Shown in pieces: positions 1-12,178 of a stretch of 64,000 nucleotides of DNA. The stretch is from Rhyacophila brunnea. Taxonomy: Eukaryota > Arthropoda > Insecta > Trichoptera > Rhyacophilidae. The stretch lies in the NCBI GenBank assembly GCA_022495005.1, contig JAGYXB010001962.1, positions 1,302,001-1,366,000 of the forward strand. The letters run 5' to 3'. Position 1 is the first letter of the stretch, and the number at the start of each line of letters is the position of its first letter. The notes under the pieces were generated by a model that was given only the letters and a program-made list of their open reading frames with translations, searched no databases and was not told the DNA's origin. The position numbers were made by a program, and so were the translations under genes.

Positions 1-407
1 CGCTCTTCCAAATCAAGCTACTTTGGCAATCGATTTTTGTTTCTTAAATCAAAGTAGGTAACTATTTACTATTACTTCGATTACTAACCGACGTCGTGGA
101 ATTTCTCCAATATTTTTTAGATGTAACTACTTGCACTTGCTAATAATTTATAATAAACTATTTCTTTTATTCAACGAATAATTAACAAGATTTGAGAATA
201 TATCATTCTGATTATTGAACATATTATACTCGTATAATTTAGAAAAACACTTTCTGAGAGAGAATAGAAAAAATCTTTTTTGAAATAGTTGATTGAAATA
301 GTTGATTTGAAATAGTTGAATAGTTGATATAATAATTGATTATATTCTTTGAATAAAAGAAATAGTTAATTATAGAATCTAGATAACTAAAAAATTGAAA
401 AATTACC

Positions 408-455
408 TGTCCAGTTTGCGCGATTAGACAAGTTTTGCAAGCAGTCTCTTCAATC
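408..455 (-). CDS. micro-exon type C, copy C1 (48 nt)
   Basis: Exon-like segment open in phase 0, encoding IEETACKTCLIAQTGQ. On the minus strand a pyrimidine-rich tract ending TTTCAG precedes it and GTAATT follows it. Four paralogues (6433, 32164, 36197, 53074) have the same length, the same CxxC spacing and the same closing TGQ. It is the last recognised exon before the left edge. Positions 1-100 resemble sequence that lies beyond C exons elsewhere (about 36.7 kb), so another C cassette probably lies just outside the window. The function is not recognised. Splice sites and paralogy are seen; expression is inferred. Confidence 0.62.
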
Positions 456-1670
456 TGAAATTATAAAATAAAAATATTCTAATAAATCAATGTTGTAAAT
501 AATATAATATTTATTAGGGAACACAACATTAATGGGAACTGCCCAGCCAGCCCTACCACACCCAACTGGGTGTGGTGTAAAAGACTACGGATGTTGAGTG
601 TGGAAAATATGGGATAAACTCACTACAAAATCACAATCCAAATTAATAAGAGCATAGACCAAAAATACTCAATTTATTTCTACAGTAATAAAATATGTTT
701 GTATTCAATGAATAATTCTCAATATTTAAGAATGTAATATTCTTTTATTGAACATACATAATTTGAAAACACTTGCAAAATATTATATTACTAGTGGAAA
801 AAATCTTTTTGAAAAAATACGACATTTGAGATAAGCACCCATGTTCACTGACTATAGGTGCCCTATCTAATTGCGACGAAGGTAACTAGTGTCTTTACAA
901 TACTTTCTGAAGCTTCTTAGTTTAAGACGGTACTTCAGAGAAACGGCAAATAATTTTCAACTATAGGTGCGACGAAATTTCGGACTGGCTGGCAATCGGA
1001 GAGCGAAAGTCGAGCTGTGAACACGTCAATTTGTTTTGTGAAGGCGACGGGGGATTTAATTTTTAAATCGTGTAAATGTGACTAAAAAACGTTACCCATT
1101 TACTTGAAAAAGAAAACATGTCAATGAATGTATTATTATTATTAGCAATAGAACAATAAACATAACATTAAATGGATGCATGTTGACTTTTTATGACAAA
1201 TTATGTTTTGTTCTACACGCGTCATTTACATAATCTTCGAGTCGCGTAGTCACGATCGCTTTAGACCGTGCCCCAGCTGAAGTATAGCCTTACAGCGCTT
1301 TCTAAATTGCGTTTAGAAAACTTTTAGGCAGTCGGCTTTTGTATTTTTAAATCAAAGTTTACAATTACCATGATTTTTTTAGTATATTTTTGAATGAGTC
1401 ATTAAACAAAATTGGGCCGCAAGCGACTCTTTTTTTTTTTAATTAACTTCCGTGAAAAAATATACCTATATTAGAAAATATTCATATTTACAAGAATTTA
1501 AAGGATTTTCTCTCTTGTCACCTTGTTTTACAATAATATGTCAACGGCATACTAGCATGTCCTTTCACTACCCGTTATGCATGCGTATACCATGGTGTAT
1601 AAAACGTTAGGCGCAATTCAATGTTGTGCTGAGAGAGTCAGATGAGCAACTTCCCAAGACAACTTCTCAC
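456..1670. other. cassette intron (C to A) with a short dispersed repeat
   Basis: Non-coding spacer between exons A1 and C1. Positions 456-900 match the spacers beyond exons C2 (6481-6930), C3 (32212-32530) and C4 (36245-36700), so the whole cassette including intron was duplicated. Positions 945-1295 are a separate repeat shared with 10013-10375. I see no ORF of substance here. Confidence 0.55.
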
Positions 1671-1742
1671 CTCTTCTGACGTATTATTGTCGAACCATGG
1701 CTCAATTGTCCTATTCTGGTAGGTATCGTCATCCTCTAGTTC
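1671..1742 (-). CDS. micro-exon type A, copy A1 (72 nt)
   Basis: Phase-0 exon of 24 codons, reading ELEDDDTYQNRTIEPW followed by FDNNTSEE. The acceptor is TTTTATAG and the donor is GTGAGA. It is paralogous to A3 at 9730-9801. The two differ at five sites, all of which change the amino acid, while the adjoining intron is almost identical. The segment is acidic with an N-glycosylation-like NRT. It lacks the cysteine that A2, A3 and A4 carry, because the codon is Tyr here. Confidence 0.62.
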
Positions 1743-3185
1743 CTATAAAATACAGATATAGGTTATTATACAGTTTTAACGATTGTACAGGGTACATTTC
1801 GATCAGTTCAATAGGGGAACAACTCATAAAACCTTGTTCCAAGATAATGGCGTTTGAATTTTTTGCAGTAATTCTCATTTTAATTTTAAAGCCTTGATTT
1901 CGTTAAAAGTGTATGTTTTTTATATTTAATTTAGTGGAATTCATCAATACACAATGAAATTGTAAATTTAATAAAGAATTAACCAATAAATTTGATTATA
2001 TAACATAATAAATAATTAATCTCAGAAAGGATTATTCGATTTTATGACACAACGAAGACATTTTTGACCATTTTTTTTGCTGAATTATAAAGAGAAGACT
2101 TTTCTACATCGAATGGCATTTTTAACTCAAAACCTTTAAATTTTGAGTTGTTCCCCTATTGAGCTGTGGTATCGATTTGCTAGTATGATAATAATTAATT
2201 AATAACAATAGTAATTATAATACACGCTTGTGGTATATTAATTGTATGTTTGGTTTAGGCAGGGCTTAATTGAATTTAAAAACTAACCAGCACTACCTGC
2301 AAATGTGTATTCTTATTTCAATGAAAACAAATCAGTAAGTTAGTATGACTAACACAGCTTAGTGAGCAGTATTTATGTCGGATCTCTACGTCTACAGTCT
2401 ACACCTACAGTATACCTACTTCCACCCTTCAGCACTGTCAGACAATGGTACACAGTGACGTCCCGTGGGGGTAGGCAGATTGAGCGTCGCTTGGGGGCGG
2501 CAGTTTCTCGAAGGGCGGCAAATCGAGGTGAATCATTTGGTATATATAGAAATAGGTACCTAAACTTAGTAAAAACGAAAACATCAGCTTACCACCAGCT
2601 CATTGGTTGGAAACAAAATGTATTAATTAACATAAAAGGTTTAATAGGACTGTAATTTTAATGTTGGTTTAGTAATGTCTAGTTTACTTCCGTTGTCCTT
2701 GGACGTCACGTCCTTGATGACCAGAAATGACACGTGCAGATTTGCGAATCATATTTTAATTATAGGTAAGTACTTACATACTTACCTAATTAATTTATCT
2801 AAATGTTTTTGCTAGTCAGAGTTTTGAAAGTTGTCAGGTGTATTTTAAAATGTATCTGAAACCGTGGACTCGCAATATTGTAAATTAGATTTAGTGGTAA
2901 GTATATATTTTATATATATTTTGGTAGTAATGTATCCATTCAACAAATTTCTTGGATATTGGAGTCATGAGAGGATGATACAAATACTGTATAAAAAAGG
3001 GGGCGGCATTATGGCGCTGCTTAGGGGCGGAATTTTGTCTAGGGATGTCACTGATGGTACAAAACAAAGAATAAACGATAATTTGACCTGCAATAATCAA
3101 GAGAGCGTCTTTAAAAGTAAAATTTAAGGGACTAGTTTTGACGGAATCCTAGTATTTTCTCGTATGAAATTGTTTATTTTCTTAC
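1743..3185. other. intron/spacer between B1 and A1
   Basis: No gene seen. Positions about 2240-2480 hold a repeat that also lies beside the cassettes near 8.86 kb, 11.45 kb, 22.2 kb and 38.35-38.6 kb. Positions 2940-3120 hold a stretch shared with the sequence just before exon B at 11.5, 12.05 and 38.55 kb. Short ORFs here are not conserved between these copies. Confidence 0.4.
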
Positions 3186-3272
3186 CTCGTCTGGCATATT
3201 TTGGTGAGAGCGAATTGGCAACATTGCTGGGGGCTCATTAAATCTGTTCTGCGGGCGCCGCATCTTCAAATC
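3186..3272 (-). CDS. micro-exon type B, copy at 3.2 kb (87 nt, primary acceptor lost)
   Basis: Twenty-nine phase-0 codons beginning DLKMRRPQNRFNEPP and ending RSHQNMPDE, followed by a good donor GTAAGA. At the expected acceptor the AG seen in the 11.6-kb and 32.6-kb copies is CG. An internal AG nine bases downstream (after DLK, before ATG) would keep phase 0. It is either a pseudo-exon or an exon with a shifted acceptor. Confidence 0.45.
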
Positions 3273-3464
3273 CGGATAGAACAACATATATAAAATTTTA
3301 ATATGGTATGATATTAAATTGTAGTATAGAGCAGCGGTGGCGCACCAATGGCACGCAAGCCATGACACATAAGGGATTTATGTTGAGAAGTAAATATATA
3401 ATTTTATCTACCTTTTATATACCTCAGTTAGAATTAATTTTATTGTTTTCATTGTCAGTGTGTA

Positions 3465-3550
3465 TTTACCTTTTGGTGAGTGCACATAGTGCCTGAAGAT
3501 GCCGAAAAGCGAAACCGCCAAAAACGACTCAAATGGAATAGTACAAAACT
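3465..3550. repeat. short dispersed repeat
   Basis: A block with GCCTGAAGATGCCGAAA recurs in reverse orientation at about 22040-22110 and 60525-60590. It has no coding content. It is a small interspersed element end or a MITE fragment. Confidence 0.4.
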
Positions 3551-3839
3551 TAAATCTATTAGAATTTAAATTCAAATTCCATCAAGTAGCTACCTTCGGT
3601 AGACAGTATACATTTTTTATTCTTAGTTCACTGAAAACAAATAATTATGACTGACAAAATGTTAAATATATGTTTTTATAAAATATTTTTTTTAATTACT
3701 TAATCACATACATATTATGCTAATATACGTATTGTATGTATATATAAGCATATTTTTTTAAATATTAAAATTTTGTTTCAAACTTTAAGCTACTAACCAA
3801 ATAAATTTTTCAAAATTGTTTTTTTTTTACTCAGTCTCT

Positions 3840-4400
3840 CAAAAGGTTGCCGACCACTGAATTAGACTATGATGTTTCTGTTGAACACTTGCTTGTAGGG
3901 GCTCAAAATATTCTCACGACGACTCTTGTCATTGCCGACTCAAGTAGAAAGCCGATACATTCACAACCACTGGTCCTACTTTTTACGCCCCTCCCATTGT
4001 TGTCTATGTGTGAACTGTCATTGCCTGCCATTGTTCTATAAAGTGCTCATACTGACGCGTCTGTCGTGTTCACGCAGGGAATGGTTTGATTTTAATAGAT
4101 AAGTTACATGATAAATAATACACTAGCATTAACACACCTTCTACAAATGTAATGCATAGATCAATGCTACATATTTTTTGGAAATCGATATTACCACTGA
4201 TTTTTGTGTGGAGGACTAGTCTGACTTTGACAGCTGACGAATAACAGGAATGTATATTAATTATAATTTATTAATATATTTGATTTGAGAATTTTTTATA
4301 ATTCAATTTGAAACGATAAAGGGCGAATCAATATGTCAAGCAATCTGGGATCTGATTTTGACAGCTGAAAAGTGAACCACAATTATTTATACCTATATTA
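3840..4400 (+). repeat. long inverted duplicate, left copy
   Basis: This stretch reappears in reverse complement at about 20200-20720, including the blocks around GCCGACTCAAGTAGAAAGCC and CCCCTCCCATTGTTGTCT. A partial third copy starts near 8060. I find no coding signal conserved between copies. The two long copies face each other across about 16 kb. Confidence 0.55.
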
Positions 4401-4643
4401 TAACCAGTGATTTAAGTATAATATTTACTTTTGTACCAGAATCTATACTGCTGAGTTATGTTAAAATGCGCGATTTAGAATTATCAATTAATTGAATCCA
4501 ATAAAATATGTTAATATGATAAACTCGTTAATTATAATACATATTAATTTTAGATAATTATATTGGGCTGGTTAAAACGTGCTATAACAACGGGTAATTT
4601 TTCGACATTAACTGAAATTTGACAAAAAGTATAGTCGCTTCAC

Positions 4644-4730
4644 CTTGGTGATGTCAGGCGAGCTGTTCGTGGAATTGCCGATGAGGTTGGTGCAATTATC
4701 TAGACAAAACACCCCTTCAATTGGTCTATA
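4644..4730 (-). CDS. micro-exon type D, copy D1 (87 nt, cysteine pair)
   Basis: Phase-0 exon of 29 codons: YRPIEGVFCLDNC then TNLIGNSTNSSPDITK. The acceptor is TTATTACAG and the donor GTGAAG. Paralogues are D2 (30221), D3 (33621) and D4 (45948). The shared core is EGVxCLxxC. The second cysteine pair present in D2 and D4 is replaced here by Asn/Ser, giving N-glycosylation-like sites. Intron sequence on both sides is shared with D2 and D3. Confidence 0.65.
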
Positions 4731-4814
4731 CTGTAATAAGAAAAATTAAAATTAGTTGTAATGGAGATGCAAAAATGTACGGCACAAGTGAAACCTGATA
4801 TATTATATTCTTAA

Positions 4815-5054
4815 TGGAAATTGATCCAAATATCTTACGAATGGTCGTTTTGTGTCTCGTTACCAATTCATCTACTTGTAGGTATTTTTTTTAAAATTAA
4901 ATATCTCTTAAAAAAATCATCTACTATCTGTGCCTCTTCCAAGGAGAACTTAATCTTAAAATAATTATAAGTGTTTTATTCAGGTTCCTCTCAGACAGAG
5001 CTGCATTCTCAACAAGCAAAATTTCATGAACGAATGCGATTATTTGAACAATAA
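4815..5054 (+). CDS. plus-strand exon pair P1-P2, copy 1
   Basis: On the strand opposite the D exons, P1 (4815-4881) ends at a GTATT donor and P2 (4984-5054) follows a TTTTATTCAG acceptor. Joined, they stay in frame: WKLIQISYEWSFCVS, then LPIHLLVG, then SSQTELHSQQ, then AKFHERMRLFEQ and a stop. The copy at 31292-31540 has the same two lengths (67 and 71 nt), the same splice sites and the same stop. A third copy at about 33.78 kb keeps only P1. Directly upstream the frame has a stop, so any first exon must lie further away. The function is unknown; this could be a captured terminal exon or a relic of an older element. Confidence 0.4.
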
Positions 5055-5319
5055 TTATCTGATTCGGTGAAATATATATTTGATGAGCATTAAAAAATCG
5101 ATTTGACTCAATTCATTGTTATTTAAATTCTGTTAATTCATGGTGGAACTGAATTGTATTATTGATTAATTTAATAAAACGCTGTTTAATGTAATAAAAC
5201 AAATATTACTTATTCCACTTTTAATAAATAATTTGAACTGGTTTCGTCCACCTCAGACTGAATAATATTTATAAAACAGGTATTTACCAAAACAATTAAT
5301 TTAAAAGGTGACACCAATA

Positions 5320-5905
5320 ATCTTACATGGGTCAATGAGAAATGGGACCAGTCTCAGGAAATAAAAACTAGAATTGAGATCGCAAGGAGCGCCTTTCTCA
5401 AATTGAGACGCCTCCTTAGCAATCGAGATCTTAACCTAGGTCTGAGACTGCGTATGGTACGTTGTTATGTGCTCTCAATTCTTTTCTATGGTATGGAAGT
5501 ATGGACGCTAAACCAAGAGATGTCACGGAGACTTGAAGCTTTCGAGATGTGGCTGTATAGACGCATCCTCAAAATTCCTTGGACTGACCGGGTGACAAAT
5601 GTTGAAGTTCTCAATCGAATGGGGAAGGACCGAGAAGTTTTGCGTAGTATCAAAACCAGGAAACTACAATACCTAGGCCACATTATGAGAGGACAAAAAT
5701 ACAGCATTCCCCAACTTGTCATTCAAGGAAATATCAATGGGAAGCGTAACAGAGGACGGCGTCGCATTTCGTGGCTTAAGAACCTCCGTGATTGGTACGA
5801 GTGCAGCTCCACCGAACTGTTCCGGGTAGCAGACGACAAAGATAAGATCGCCTTGATGGTGGCCGACCTCCGCTAGGGGATGGCACAATAAGAAGAAGAC
5901 CAATA
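5320..5905 (+). pseudogene. non-LTR retrotransposon, 3' end only (copy 1)
   Basis: About 185 codons are open from roughly 5320. They cover the C-terminal region of a LINE reverse transcriptase, with signature blocks SILFYGMEVWTL, FEMWLYRRILKIPW, LQYLGHIMRG and RGRRRISWLKNLRDW. This is the C-terminal architecture of RTE-like and related elements. The frame closes at 5874-5876 and is followed by a tail ending in AAGAAG. The palm motifs are absent, so it is a 5'-truncated insertion. It is paralogous to 29198-29718 with an identical 3' terminus. It sits in the spacer between C2 and D1. Confidence 0.85.
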
Positions 5906-6432
5906 ATCTACCAATACATTGCATTATCCGTCGAGTAATACTCTGTCAATAACAATTAAATTTAAATTAATGAGATCGGTTATTAATATTTCATACTACA
6001 TCATTAAGGACACTAAAAAAATATAAAGCAATAATCACTTACATAAACATTTTAATATATCATCAAACATATTTATGATTAGTCAATATTTAATAACATA
6101 AAAAAATTTGATTAACATTAATTCATTTATATAATTTACAATAAAACAAATTACCACTTGTTGGACAGACGAATAAAAATACGAATATAAACGAAAATAT
6201 GAATCAAAATTAAATAACAAATAAAATAAAACAATAAATAATGTCCAATCTATAAAGTTATGTTAAATCAATAAAACAATCCCAAGGACCCGGTGAGGTC
6301 ATAATAAATATTTATGCGATTTGATCAAAGCCTGGGTCCGACAAGGTCCCAAACAAGCCAAGTGTCTGGACTTGACTCAGAAAAATTGTATCAACCCTAA
6401 ATTAATAGATAATTTAAAAATTGAATGATTAC

Positions 6433-6480
6433 CTGTCCAGTTTGCGAGATTAGACAAGTTTTGCAAGCAGGGACTTCAAT
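6433..6480 (-). CDS. micro-exon type C, copy C2 (48 nt)
   Basis: Encodes IEVPACKTCLISQTGQ in phase 0, between a TTTCAG acceptor and a GTAATC donor. It differs from C1 at codons 3, 4 and 12, each time changing the residue. About 450 bp of flanking intron is shared with C1, C3 and C4. Confidence 0.62.
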
Positions 6481-6979
6481 CTGAAATTATAAAATAAAGA
6501 TAGTTTAATAAATTAATCGTGGATATAATATATTTATCAGGGAACACGAAATTAATGGAAACTGGCTTACCCTACTGGGTGTGGTATAAAAGGCTTCGGA
6601 TGTTAAGTGTGGAAAAATATGGGATAAATTTACTAGAAAACCACGGTCCTAATAAGAGCATAGACCAAAAATACTCAACTTGTTTATAAAGTAATAAACT
6701 TTTTTTATTCAATCAATAATTCACAAGATATAATGATGTACTTTTATTGAACATACATAATTTGAAAACACTTGAAAAATATTATATTACCAGTGGAAAA
6801 AAACTTTTTGAAAAAAATCGGAATACGCCCATGTGCACTGACCACTAAGCTATCGGTGTCCTATCGAATTACGACGATGTCAACTAGTATTTTTACAGTA
6901 ATTTCTGAAGCGCTTTATAAATTGCGTTACTTTTTTGCAATCGGTTCTTGTATTTTACAACGTTTTTCATAGGTCGTAT
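6481..6979. other. cassette intron beyond C2
   Basis: Homologous to the spacers beyond C1, C3 and C4. It includes a tRNA-like A-box relic around 6820-6870 on the minus strand (also at 820-870 and 36590-36630). No ORF is conserved. Confidence 0.4.
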
Positions 6980-7640
6980 TCTTATTTGTCCGGTGGTTGT
7001 TTGTCCGGTACAAATCTTGCAATTGATTTTTAACTAACTTCCCAACTAGCTAGACATTTGAAACTTTTAGAATATATCAGAACACGATGCCAATGCATTT
7101 TTTAATACTTTTAGCCATCTTTAAGTATAATTGAATTCATTTTCAGTTAATTCTGTTTTGTATGAAAAGTTATTTCGATACCATTATTGGTTGCTAGGGG
7201 GTCCTAAAGATCTACCATCATAAATTGGCGTTTCAGGGAGGGCGCTAGTATGACATTGAGAATATTACCATAACTAACAAAAAAATGGTAATTTATAATT
7301 TTTATTGGTAGTAGATTTCTGTACAAATATTATGCAATCCAAACATGTTGTAAAATTAAATGGCATTTGTAACAAATTTATCCTCGATAGACAATTTTAG
7401 TTTCAAATTCGACCGGACGCCAACTTACGATGGTAGATCTATAGCAAGTATATTATTATATATATATATATATATAATATACGTGCGTTACTATAGAAAG
7501 AAATATGAAATGACATTTCTTTCTTCAGTATTTCTATCAAGTACAATTTTTTTTATCGTTTAAGCTAGTCAAGTCAAGTTTATATGATTCAACAGAAAAT
7601 TTAAAAACGTTGTAGGTATATAAAAAGTTCTTTTTAACTT
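6980..7640 (+). repeat. dispersed repeat (family 1), copy 1
   Basis: It begins near GTATTCTTATTTGTCC and ends near the ATAAAAAGTTCTTTTTAAC block. Other copies are 17095-17560 (reverse), 28255-28397 (short, with inverted ends), 38785-38945 (partial, reverse) and 56588-57058. It includes an (AT)n tract at 7455-7480. No transposase is visible, so it is probably a non-autonomous DNA element. Confidence 0.5.
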
Positions 7641-8662
7641 GTAATTATTTAAATCAAAGTTTACAATTACCATTATCATTTACCGGTTTTTGGATCACTC
7701 CAAATTTTTGTTATATAGTACAGTATGCACTTGCTAATAATTAAAATTTTTGTTCAACGAATAATTCACAATATTTAAGAATGTATTCTTTTATCTGAAA
7801 GCGACAGTGGTATAAGTAAAAAACACTAATTTCGAGATAATTTCCTTTTAATGTTTATTTCAAACAAATGAAATAATGAACTTGGTACATGTTTACTTTG
7901 TTTTTTCTGAGGTTTATAATATAATATGAAAATGGTTGGATTATGTGTATACCATCATTAATTAACCGTGGGTTATTTCAGTTATCCCTATGTTGATTGC
8001 AAGTTACAGGACAATTTTATTTTAATAAATGTAGGTAACAGTGCATCGCCATCTTAAGATACAAAGCCAGAGCATATCTTTTTATACAAGTATATTTCTT
8101 AAACGAGTGGTCCCATTTCTTTAGCTGTCAAAATCAGCTCCCAGATATCCTGACATGTTGATTTGAAAAACTACATAATTTATAAGCTCTGTCTCGTTTC
8201 GAATAGTGGCATTATTATTATTTTTTAATCATAGTGATTCATTGTGTATGCAGGTATAGCTTTCAGTAATCAATTGACATATTTATCTAAAATCAACCTT
8301 TTTCACTTTATGTCACTGTTGCTTTCAGTCAGAGAACATAATTTGAAAAACTTAAAATCACCAGAAAAAATATTTTTAAAGTGTTTTCAAATGACGTGTG
8401 TTATTTATACAAACTTTGAATAGGTATAGTTATTTTGCAATCACAGTTTTCATTTTATTAATAATTATTATAGGGCAGTGTTATCATAATACAAATGTGG
8501 AAAATAACTAAGATATTTTTTAGCATATTTCTGAATTAGTCATTAAACAAAATTGGGCTGCAAACTACTTTTTTTTAATGTACTCACTTATATATTAATA
8601 TTTATCAGAATTTACAAGGATTTAAAGGATTTTCTCCCTTGTAACTATGTTTATTTTCTCAC
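7641..8662. other. cassette intron, no gene seen
   Basis: Positions 7650-8050 and 8220-8620 match the spacer at 36700-37360 and 37960-38080. The spacer beyond C thus continues into the region before exon A in both places. Nothing coding was found. Confidence 0.4.
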
Positions 8663-8713
8663 CTCTGGCGATGGAGTATCAATCGTCCTATTCTGGCATG
8701 CTATTGTCAGCTC
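8663..8713 (-). CDS. micro-exon type A, copy A2 (51 nt)
   Basis: Seventeen phase-0 codons, ELTIACQNRTIDTPSPE, between a TATACTAG acceptor and a GTGAGA donor. This is the shortest A copy. It keeps the single Cys and the NRTID core but lacks the longer C-terminal part of A1 and A3. Confidence 0.58.
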
Positions 8714-8921
8714 CTAGTATAAAATAGGTACAGTTTTTAGTTAATATACAGTTTTATCAATAGTAGATAAGAAAAACCACAGAGTAGGTATATTTGCTTG
8801 TATGATAATAATTATAATTATTTAATAACAATACTAATTATTACAATACATGCTTGGGTATATATTTTATGTGTTTGGCTTATGTCGTATCTCTACGTCA
8901 ACATCTACTTACACTCTACAG

Positions 8922-9628
8922 CAGTGGTCTCCAAAGTTAATAAGGATATAAGTTACTTTCAGAAATTGAAATTGTCTGGTGAGCCACTTATAAATATTCC
9001 TTCTTTATAATTTTTTATAATCGTCCTTTATCGTACCATACATAATAATATTATATTACTTAAAATAAATTAGGACATCGAACTACCAATAAAACATGAA
9101 ATGCGTACATACTTTAATTATTTATTTATAAACTAAATACGAGTAATAATTGAAAAATATGTTAAAATAAGTGTGAGTAAAAGTAAAAATATTTAGTGAA
9201 AAGAACTGCATTCATTTTCCTCCACATTTTTTTTTCAATTCTCGGTGAGTACCTTGTCACTCCCATCTGACTGCAATTATCAAGATGTACATCTGTGAAT
9301 TTCTATATTTATTTTTAACCACCTTCATAGTGGAAAACGTTGATTCACACAAGTAAGTAGAACAAAATAATGCCTTCATTTTGAGCGCAATTCGAACTAA
9401 AATTTGATACTTTTCTGTTGGGACGAAATGCCATACAGATTATACAGTTGAGGCAACACTTTAAGTAACATTGAAATTCTATCAATTCCATTTCTCATGA
9501 AGGGCCACCTTCTTGAAAATTTTCGACGATACAGCAGCATAGTTTTTCATTTCAGAGTCCAATAACAAAATTTAAGATGCAAATTTATGATAAAATATTC
9601 TACGCGAGCGACCGTTTGGCGATCACTG
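8922..9628. mobile_element. non-autonomous hAT element (707 bp)
   Basis: The ends are CAGTGGTCTCCAAA and TTTGGCGATCACTG, flanked on both sides by the 8-bp direct repeat CTCTACAG (8914-8921 and 9629-9636). An 8-bp duplication with CA...TG ends is the hAT signature. I see no transposase frame. It lies in the intron between exons A3 and A2. Confidence 0.8.
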
Positions 9629-9729
9629 CTCTACAGTCTACAGCAGATTATTAGAAAATATTAATATTTTTCAGAATTAACAAGAATTTAAAGGATTTTC
9701 TCTCTTGTCACCTCGTGTTATGTTCTCAC

Positions 9730-9801
9730 CTCATCTGACGTATTATTGTCGGACCATGGCTCAATTGTCCTATTCGGGCAGGTATCGTCATCCCCTAGTT
9801 C
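9730..9801 (-). CDS. micro-exon type A, copy A3 (72 nt)
   Basis: Twenty-four phase-0 codons, ELGDDDTCPNRTIEPW then SDNNTSDE, with acceptor TTTTATAG and donor GTGAGA. It is the close paralogue of A1 and keeps the Cys. Short ORFs overlapping it on the plus strand are antisense shadows. Confidence 0.63.
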
Positions 9802-10012
9802 CTATAAAATACAGATATAGGTTATCATACAGTTTTAACGATTGTGCACAGGGTATATTTGGTGTTATGATAATAAATAAATTATAATAATAAAAAAAAA
9901 AATTATAATACACTAGCAGAGCCAGTTGGCGGTCACCAGTCTGTCTCGATAGGTCTTGCAGACGGCTTGGCGTCATAGTGACATGTTGTTGGATTTTAAC
10001 ACGATACATCAG

Positions 10013-10375
10013 TAAAACGGCAAATAGTTTTCAACTATAGGCGCGACGAAATTTCGGACTCACTGGCATTCGGAAAGAGAACGTCGAGCTGGGAATACGT
10101 CAATTTGTTTCGTGATGGCGACGGGGGTATTAATTCTTAAATCGTGTAAATATGACTAAAAACGTTACCCATTTACTTTAAGAAGAAAACATGCCAATGA
10201 ATATATTATTATTGCTACTAATAGAACAATAAACAGAACATTAAATGGACGCATGTTGGATTTGTATGACAAATTATATTTCATTTGGCATGCGTCATTT
10301 GCACCCGTGACCCGCAATCCACGCATCACCTAGCCGCGATCTTTTTAGACCGTGCCTCACCTGAGGTATAGCCTT
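10013..10375. repeat. dispersed repeat shared with 945-1295
   Basis: Near-identical blocks around GCGACGAAATTTCGGACT and CGTTACCCATTTACTT occur in both places. No coding signal was found. It lies beyond an A exon in both copies, so it may have travelled with the cassette. Confidence 0.5.
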
Positions 10376-11626
10376 AATATAAAATTGTGAAGTTATCCCT
10401 TCGAGATGGATTTTCATTACCCTCAGACAATTTGACATTTCACTGATTTGTCAGTTTTACGATTTGCAAGTCGTCACTGACAATATAAATTTGGGGTCAT
10501 ATGCGTAGTCTATCTGGAGTCTGACCTTCAGAATATCGTCTGACACCACCTCAGGCTGATAGGCCTAGCATAACAGCTGGCAATAGTCGACTTAGCAATC
10601 GAGTGTTAGCCCACTGATATTTTAATACAATATATTATGATAATTCGTAGCCTCAAATATCTTTAGGTAATTATTCAATAAAAAAATTATATGTGATCAG
10701 CCATAAAGAAGTATTTAAAAAATCATATTTGGAATAGTATATGTAATAATTCCAGTAGCGGCGCTGTCAGATAATGTGAGGATTGTAAATCGTTCCAAAA
10801 TTATAGTTTATTACTAAAGTGCCGGACAGTTTTTCATGGCGTAAAAAAAGTTTTTATAAGTTTTCTAAAAAAAAAGTTTTTAGAAATTCTATTAAAAAAG
10901 TTTAAAAATTATAATTGAGTTTTTGATATTCTATCTTTCATCGTATTTCTAGCCGAAGGTATATCTTTTATTTTTTTCCTTGTTTTCAAGTTTGTCAAAG
11001 AGATCGTGAAAGCATTTAAACCACTCTTCTTTCATATTATATTCTCCATCACCGAACGGTTTTCCATTTTAAGAGAGATTATGTTTGAGGCAAAATAACA
11101 AGCAATCATTATAATATTTGAACGACTGCCGATAATTATTAATTTCATAAGGTTTATTGATTGATTATTTTTATTTTTAATTAATTGTCCGATCCGAAGG
11201 ACCGACCTATGCAATTGTATATTTACATTAAACGTAATGATTATTCTTGAAAAGGATTTGCCTGCTATTTTTTATACAATGCGATTTGTCGTTTATGCAT
11301 GAATTTCGTCGTTTCCGTTTGGGCATCGATTGGTAAACATAATATGAAAACCCTAAGAAAATACGCATGGCTATGTCGTCAATATTTTTTTTAAATATAA
11401 TATAATATCTATAAGTAAGTACATATATGTACTTATATTTATTTATAAATACACCTACAGTATACCTACCTCCACCCTTCAGCACTGCCAGACAATGGTA
11501 CAGCACAAACAATAAACGATAATTTGACCTGCAATAATCAAGAGAGCTATTTTAAAAGTAAAATTTAGGGGGAAAGTTTTAACGGAATTCTAGGATTTTT
11601 TCATATGAAATTGTTTATTTTCTTAC
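10376..11626. other. spacer with a hAT-type repeat
   Basis: Positions 10800-11380 match 59290-59760 (for example TTTCTAGCCGAAGG and ATGAATTTCGTCGTTTCCG). This is probably the interior of an old hAT-type element. No intact ORF was found. Confidence 0.4.
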
Positions 11627-11707
11627 CTCGTCTGGCATATTTTCTTCAGGACGAATTGGCAACATTGCTGGCGGCTCATTGTTCTTCGGGCGCCGCATCT
11701 TCAAATC
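11627..11707 (-). CDS. micro-exon type B, copy at 11.6 kb (81 nt, both splice sites intact)
   Basis: Twenty-seven phase-0 codons, DLKMRRPKNNEPPAMLP then IRPEENMPDE. The acceptor is TTCTATCAG and the donor GTAAGA. It is the best-preserved member of the four B copies at 11.6, 12.2, 13.3 and 21.5 kb. Proline-rich, with a basic N-terminal RR and an acidic C-terminus, and no cysteine. Confidence 0.62.
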
Positions 11708-12178
11708 CTGATAGAACAAAATATATAATATATAGATATAATTATATTAAATTATAGTATAGAACAGCGGTGGCGCACCAATGCAAGTGATTTATGTTGA
11801 GAAGTAAATACGAGTATATAATTTTATCTTTTTATTTTTTACCTATATTACTCGTTAGTCGTACTAAGCACTAAGCTACAATTATGCTGAGTAGAGTTTA
11901 CACTAGTTGACAGGTAAAAGTGTATTAGTAACACCATAGCATAATTAATATATGTCATACAAGTAGCCAAACTCCAACAGGAATATTTTTTTGTCAATAA
12001 ACACGATTAATATTTTTATTCTTAAATTATAAATCTCCACTCTTTAGCACTGCCAGCCAACGGTACAAAGCAAAAAATAAACGATAATTTGATCAGCAGT
12101 AATCATAAGTGTAAAATTTAAGGACATAGTTTTAACGGATACCTAGCATTTTTTGTATGAAATTGTTTATTTTCTTAC

